NCBI GenBank assembly: GCA_003978395.1
Contig: QNZV01000095.1
Span: 1-11,356, forward strand
Length of the DNA stretch: 11,356 nt
Direction of reading: 5' to 3'
From: Sulfurovum sp.
GTDB lineage: Bacteria; Campylobacterota; Campylobacteria; Campylobacterales; Sulfurovaceae
In this document: in pieces, positions 8,340 to 11,356 of the stretch
How positions within the stretch are numbered: position 1 is the stretch's first letter
Layout: each line of letters starts with the position of its first letter
Program-made: the position numbers and the translations under genes
Notes under the pieces: generated by a model
Database searches by the model: none
Told to the model about the DNA's origin: nothing
What the model saw: the letters and a program-made list of their open reading frames with translations, nothing else

Positions 8340-8349
8340 ACCAAAAAAT
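8335..8349 (-). promoter_or_regulatory. Predicted extended -10 promoter for the cytochrome c gene
   Basis: Read on the minus strand, a T-tract (8348-8343) is followed by TGGTATTAT: a TG, one spacer base and TATTAT at 8340-8335. Transcription would start near 8328, leaving a short leader before the TTG at 8299. It overlaps the plus-strand -10 box of folD. The call is by eye; the T-tract plus TGnTATAAT layout is the usual vegetative promoter style in this phylum. Confidence 0.5.
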
Positions 8350-8366
8350 TATCTAAAAGTGAAAAA

Positions 8367-9212
8367 ATGCAACTTATCGATGGAAAATTATTATCAAAAA
8401 AAGTTCAAAACCATGTTCAACTAGAAGTTGAAACTTTAAAAAGAGAGAAGGGAATTGTTCCTGGTTTGGCTGTGGTTATTATTGGCGATGACCCTGCAAG
8501 TCATGCCTATGTATCAATGAAAGAGAAAGCGTGTAAGCATGTTGGTTTTTACTCTATTGCACATAAAATGCCAAATACAATTACCCAAGATGAGATTATT
8601 CAAATTATTCAAATGATGAATAATAATCCTCATATTCATGGAATTCTAGTACAACTTCCATTACCAGAGCATATTGATACCAATAAAATTTTAGAAGTAA
8701 TAGAGCCAAAAAAAGATGTAGATGGTTTTCATGCTTATAATGTTGGACGTATGGTTACCAACCTCGATAGTTTTGTTGCATGTACTCCTTTGGGTGTAAT
8801 GAAAATGTTTAAAGAGTACAATATTGATTTAGAGGGTAAAGATGTTGTTGTGGTTGGTGCAAGTAATATTGTAGGAAAACCAATGGCTTCTTTGCTCCTA
8901 AATGCTAATGCAACAGTAACTGTAACACATATTTATACCAAAGATTTAGCATCTCATACCTCTAAGGCTGATATTATTATCGTTGGGGTTGGTGTTCCTT
9001 CTCTAATCAAAGAAGATATGGTGAAAGAGGGGGCAATTGTTATTGATATTGGAATAAATCGTCTCGATAGTGGTAAATTGGTTGGAGATGTAGACTTTGA
9101 AGCTGTTGCTCCAAAATGTTCCTATATAACTCCTGTTCCAGGTGGAGTAGGACCTATGACTATTGCAATGCTTCTTGAAAATACACTAAAATCAGCACAA
9201 CTATTACAATAA
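8367..9212 (+). CDS. folD: Bifunctional methylenetetrahydrofolate dehydrogenase / methenyltetrahydrofolate cyclohydrolase
   Basis: FolD interconverts 5,10-methylene-, 5,10-methenyl- and 10-formyl-tetrahydrofolate in the cytoplasm, making NADPH and supplying one-carbon units for purines and initiator formyl-Met. The 281-residue length is typical. The catalytic set is complete and offset by two from E. coli: Y48 and K52 in YVSMKEKAC, Q96 in GILVQLPLP, and D119 in KKDVDGF. The Rossmann part shows VVVGASNIVGKP (161-172), and the C-terminus has the signature PVPGGVGPMTIAMLLENT (256-273). The segment after the nucleotide-binding strand reads THIYTKDL where many homologues have CHSRT, a small change near the cofactor phosphate. 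It is the first gene after the predicted promoter and is followed by lepB after 9 nt. Confidence 0.98.
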   Translation: MQLIDGKLLSKKVQNHVQLEVETLKREKGIVPGLAVVIIGDDPASHAYVSMKEKACKHVGFYSIAHKMPNTITQDEIIQIIQMMNNNPHIHGILVQLPLPEHIDTNKILEVIEPKKDVDGFHAYNVGRMVTNLDSFVACTPLGVMKMFKEYNIDLEGKDVVVVGASNIVGKPMASLLLNANATVTVTHIYTKDLASHTSKADIIIVGVGVPSLIKEDMVKEGAIVIDIGINRLDSGKLVGDVDFEAVAPKCSYITPVPGGVGPMTIAMLLENTLKSAQLLQ

Positions 9213-9221
9213 AGGTACTAA

Positions 9222-10073
9222 ATGAAATTTTTATCAAAACTCTACAAATTCTCTAGCTCTTGGACAGGTACCATTATTATTGTTCTGTTTCTTATATTCT
9301 TTGGAATTCAATCATTTGTAATTCCTTCAGGTTCAATGAAGAGAACCTTGCAGATAGGCGATTTTCTTTTTGCTAAAAAGTTCTCTTATGGTATACCTTT
9401 ACCAATGCTTCCTTGGGTTCAAACAAAACTGATTCCTGATTTTAATGATAATGGTCACCTAATTGAGGGAGATAAGCCTAAGCGTGAAGATATTGTAATC
9501 TTTTTATTTCCTAAAGATGGTAAGACCCATTTTGTGAAACGTTGTGTTGCAACGGGTGGAGATGAGATACTCTATACTGATAAACATTTATATATTCACT
9601 TTTCAGAAGGGGATGAGTATATTAAAAAGAGTTATCCCTCAAATAAAATAAAAGAGATACGTGGAAAACTTTGGGTAGATAATCCATATATGGAAAAATA
9701 CCCTGGTATTCAATATGCACCAACATCAGCTACTGCATTTATAAATCTTTTAGCTCGTTCACAAGATACTAGATATACTATTGATATGTCTCCAACATAT
9801 GTTAAAGAGTTTGGAACAGTAGTCTATTCAAGTAAAAGTGGTAGACCCATAAATGCATTTTATAAGAAAGTTGAAAAAGACCAATATTATATGATGGGAG
9901 ATAATCGGGATAATTCAAATGATAGTCGTTTCTGGGGTTCAGTTCCTTATAAATTGGTTGTGGGAAAACCTTGGTTTATCTACTTCTCTTGGGATAATGA
10001 GAAAAAAACAGTTCGGTGGGATAGATTGGGAACATTTATCGATGATTTACAACTAGAGAAGCCAATATATTAA
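9222..10073 (+). CDS. lepB: Signal peptidase I
   Basis: This membrane-bound Ser/Lys protease removes signal peptides from exported proteins at the periplasmic face of the inner membrane; in this window its likely clients include the cytochrome c and TamA. The 283-residue product has a single N-terminal membrane segment (about 15-34). The nucleophile is S38 in FVIPSGSM (32-39), with TLQIGDFLFAKKFSYG following. The general base is K106 in HFVKRCVATGGDE (103-115), and the last conserved box is MMGDNRDNSNDSRFWG (224-239). E. coli LepB has two membrane segments; one is common in other bacteria. AAAGG lies 9 nt before the ATG, and folD ends 9 nt upstream, so they share a transcript. The region 150-205 between the conserved boxes is the variable insert of the family. 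Confidence 0.97.
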   Translation: MKFLSKLYKFSSSWTGTIIIVLFLIFFGIQSFVIPSGSMKRTLQIGDFLFAKKFSYGIPLPMLPWVQTKLIPDFNDNGHLIEGDKPKREDIVIFLFPKDGKTHFVKRCVATGGDEILYTDKHLYIHFSEGDEYIKKSYPSNKIKEIRGKLWVDNPYMEKYPGIQYAPTSATAFINLLARSQDTRYTIDMSPTYVKEFGTVVYSSKSGRPINAFYKKVEKDQYYMMGDNRDNSNDSRFWGSVPYKLVVGKPWFIYFSWDNEKKTVRWDRLGTFIDDLQLEKPIY

Positions 10074-10082
10074 AGGGAAAGA

Positions 10083-10535
10083 ATGAAATTTTATATAGCA
10101 ACAGACCATGCAGGATATGCACTAAAAGAGTTTACAAAAGAGTATGTCAAAGAGAAGGGTCATGAGATTATTGACCTTGGTCCCGACTCTGCTGATAGGG
10201 TAGATTATCCAGACTTTGCCAAAAAATGTGCAAATGCTGTTATCGCAGATAAAGGTAGCTTTGGAATTCTTATATGTGGTACAGGAATTGGTATCTCTAT
10301 CGCTGCAAATAAAGTAGCAGGAATCAGAGCAGGTCTCTGCCATGATGCTTTTACTGCTAGTGCTACAAGAGCGCATAATGATGCAAATATTTTATGTTTT
10401 GGCGAACGTGTAGTAGGTAAAGGTGTAGTAGAGAGTATGCTTGATGCCTTTATAGAAACAGAGTTTGAAGGTGGAAGACATGCAGGACGTATTGATAAAA
10501 TCGAAGGGTGTTCTTTGGGGGCTGATTTAGGTTGA
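10083..10535 (+). CDS. rpiB: Ribose-5-phosphate isomerase B
   Basis: RpiB interconverts ribose-5-phosphate and ribulose-5-phosphate in the pentose phosphate pathway, supplying precursors for nucleotides and histidine. All 150 residues fit the RpiB/LacAB family. Visible are the phosphate-binding ATDHAGY (6-12), the catalytic cysteine C65 and T67 in ICGTGIGISIAANK (64-77), H98 in RAHNDANIL (ring opening, equivalent to E. coli H99) and the C-terminal arginines in GGRHAGRIDKIE. The ATG has a strong AAAGGGAAAG just upstream and follows lepB by 9 nt. It is the last gene of the operon; a terminator follows within 15 nt. Confidence 0.97.
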   Translation: MKFYIATDHAGYALKEFTKEYVKEKGHEIIDLGPDSADRVDYPDFAKKCANAVIADKGSFGILICGTGIGISIAANKVAGIRAGLCHDAFTASATRAHNDANILCFGERVVGKGVVESMLDAFIETEFEGGRHAGRIDKIEGCSLGADLG

Positions 10536-10547
10536 TTCATAAGCTGG

Positions 10548-10575
10548 AGAGATTGGGAAAGAACCAACTCTTTTT
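10548..10575 (+). terminator. Rho-independent terminator after rpiB
   Basis: AGAG (10548-10551), a bulged A and TTGG (10553-10556) pair with CCAA (10564-10567) and CTCT (10568-10571), around a 7-nt loop GAAAGAA. Five T follow at 10571-10575. The 8-bp stem, with the T run on the plus strand only, suits the end of the folD-lepB-rpiB transcript. The 3' end of the convergent toxin remnant starts at 10574. Confidence 0.7.
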
Positions 10576-10798
10576 AGTTTGAACACAATCTTCCTTGCAA
10601 TCCTCTTCCATAATCTAGGATTTGGAAGAGGTAGTGAGCATGGTTCTTTTTCCAATTTGTTATGGGAACAATAGTCTTAAGAGGAAGCCTACCTATTTCG
10701 TTGTGACTAACCACAATGGCAGGTCTAAGTTTTGTAATCTCATTTCCTACTTTTGGAAAAAACTCAACCATCCAAATCTCGCCTTGCTTAATCTTCAT
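10574..10798 (-). pseudogene. MazF/PemK-family toxin, C-terminally truncated
   Basis: The N-terminal half is a clear MazF/PemK endoribonuclease: MKIKQGEIWMVEFFPKVGNE, then KLRPAIVVSHNE (23-34) and LKTIVPITNWK (40-50). R25 and T47 correspond to the catalytic R29 and T52 of E. coli MazF. The protein stops at 74 residues instead of about 110: after HYLFQI the sequence becomes DYGRGLQGRLCSN and ends, so the C-terminal strand and helix are missing. The start at 10796-10798 is chosen because GGAG sits 6 nt upstream (10805-10808) and it matches family N-termini; an ATG at 10814-10816 adds six unneeded residues. No intact antitoxin gene lies upstream. It ends where the rpiB terminator lies, which suggests decay or a deletion joint. 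Probably inactive, though a folded fragment cannot be excluded. Confidence 0.75.
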
Positions 10799-10861
10799 AA
10801 ATGTCTCCATTATCATTACCTAACTCATTTCATGGTTAGATATTCCTGTCAAGTAGTTCTA

Positions 10862-10972
10862 TCACTGATAATGATACCGACACTGAGCAATTATCAAATT
10901 ATCATCACTAACTTTGTAAACCAAGCGATGTTCAATAGTAATACGCCTAGACCAATACCCAGACCAGGACAT
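10862..10972 (-). pseudogene. YoeB/Txe-type toxin remnant (C-terminal 36 codons only)
   Basis: Read on the minus strand, this frame gives SGYWSRRITIEHRLVYKV then SDDNLIIAQCRYHYQ and a TGA at 10862-10864. This is the characteristic C-terminus of YoeB ribosome-dependent mRNA interferases, including the catalytic arginine of EHRLVY and the final RYHY histidine. The N-terminal half, with the catalytic glutamate, is absent: upstream of about 10963 the frame becomes AT-rich (KKCFFVIN) and meets a TAG. No YefM-type antitoxin is visible beside it. The protein is too short to be active. It lies 63 nt upstream of the MazF/PemK remnant on the same strand. Confidence 0.7.
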
Positions 10973-11036
10973 ATTTATAACAAAAAAACATTTTTTATAT
11001 TTAAAATACTAAAAATTCAAAACAAAGGCTTTGAGT
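10973..11036. other. AT-rich spacer with no recognisable gene
   Basis: This spacer between the YoeB remnant and the unknown gene is A/T-rich, with a run of seven A (10982-10988) and T/A-rich stretches. I see no promoter of consensus quality, no hairpin and no coding continuity with the YoeB frame. The whole stretch 10536-11036 therefore holds a terminator and two toxin remnants but no intact gene. Confidence 0.5.
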
Positions 11037-11356
11037 ATGGGTAAAAAAGATGAAATAACAAAACTCCTTACAGCTACCTCAATAAAAACAAAAGATTTCA
11101 AGTTCAATAGAGAAGAAGCAAATAGTAGAACAATGAGATTAGAAAATAACCCTCCACCACATTTTCAACAATTTTCTGATATACTTAAAATAAAACCGCC
11201 TTAAATCTTGGAACAATCAATATCAATGACCAAGAGGTCGCTAGGTTTATTCAAAACAAAAATGTTGATGAGATAAAAGCACTCTTTTTAAACTTTTTAA
11301 AAAATCAAATTGGTACACATCAAACAGATAATAGTTTAGATAGCCGACTTAAAAAT
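11037..11356 (+). pseudogene. Unknown protein gene, frameshifted and cut by the window end
   Basis: From ATG 11037 a 55-residue frame (MGKKDEITKLLTATSIKTKD..., ending FSDILKIKPP) stops at TAA 11202-11204. AAAGG lies about 9 nt upstream of the ATG. A second frame, open from 11189 to the window end, gives NKTALNLGTININDQEVARF and a lysine-rich helix (DEIKALFLNFLKNQ). It has no start codon of its own at its beginning. One A too few at 11187-11190 (CTTAAAATAAAA) would explain the pair: with five A the frame reads DILK-NKTALNLG without a break. I therefore treat them as one gene. I do not recognise the family. The protein is basic, without membrane segments or cysteines, and continues beyond the window. 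Confidence 0.45.

Noticed and set aside
10205..10567. 120-codon minus-strand frame opposite rpiB
   Set aside because: It is antisense to a fully conserved rpiB and its translation has no family pattern.
10820..10858. Minus-strand peptide NYLTGISNHEMS before the toxin remnant as an antitoxin tail
   Set aside because: It faintly recalls the C-terminus of MazE/AbrB antitoxins, but 12 residues between two stops cannot support a call.
10622..11044. 140-codon plus-strand open frame over the toxin remnants
   Set aside because: It lies antisense to the MazF/PemK and YoeB frames, whose family motifs are clear, and its own translation has no recognisable motif or sensible composition.

Overview
The window looks like AT-rich chromosomal DNA from a Campylobacterota (epsilonproteobacterial) bacterium, plausibly a free-living sulfur-oxidising lineage such as Sulfurimonas or Sulfurovum. 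This rests on base composition, extended -10 promoters behind a T-tract, and the gene set and protein style (a TamA/TamB pair, a folD-lepB-rpiB run, a short class I c-type cytochrome). The genus is an inference. No rRNA, tRNA, CRISPR array or insertion sequence was seen.

Layout. Positions 1-480 hold the 3' end of a gene for a Toprim-like protein resembling DUF3226; its start lies outside the window. Positions 488-7846 (+) form a tightly packed run: a frameshifted yigZ, a DedA-family membrane protein, proA, a TamA-like outer-membrane Omp85 protein and TamB. Gaps are at most 35 nt, and two junctions overlap (TAGTG for yigZ/dedA, TTGA for tamA/tamB). TamA and TamB form one envelope machine; proA makes proline and seems to share only the transcript. 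A small exported cytochrome c gene lies on the minus strand (7850-8299), convergent with tamB across 3 nt.

A compact, nearly palindromic AT-rich element at 8325-8349 carries an extended -10 box on each strand and probably starts both the cytochrome gene (-) and the folD-lepB-rpiB operon (+, 8367-10535). That operon ends at a good intrinsic terminator (10548-10575).

The right end (10536-11356) is decayed accessory DNA. It holds a C-terminally truncated MazF/PemK toxin gene (-), the last 36 codons of a YoeB-type toxin (-), and an unknown gene (+) that appears broken by loss of one A from an A run. The yigZ break is also a one-base loss, so genuine decay must be weighed against homopolymer errors in the assembly. 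I see no convincing new multi-gene system. The most interesting items are the symmetric promoter, the toxin remnants and the two single-base frameshifts.
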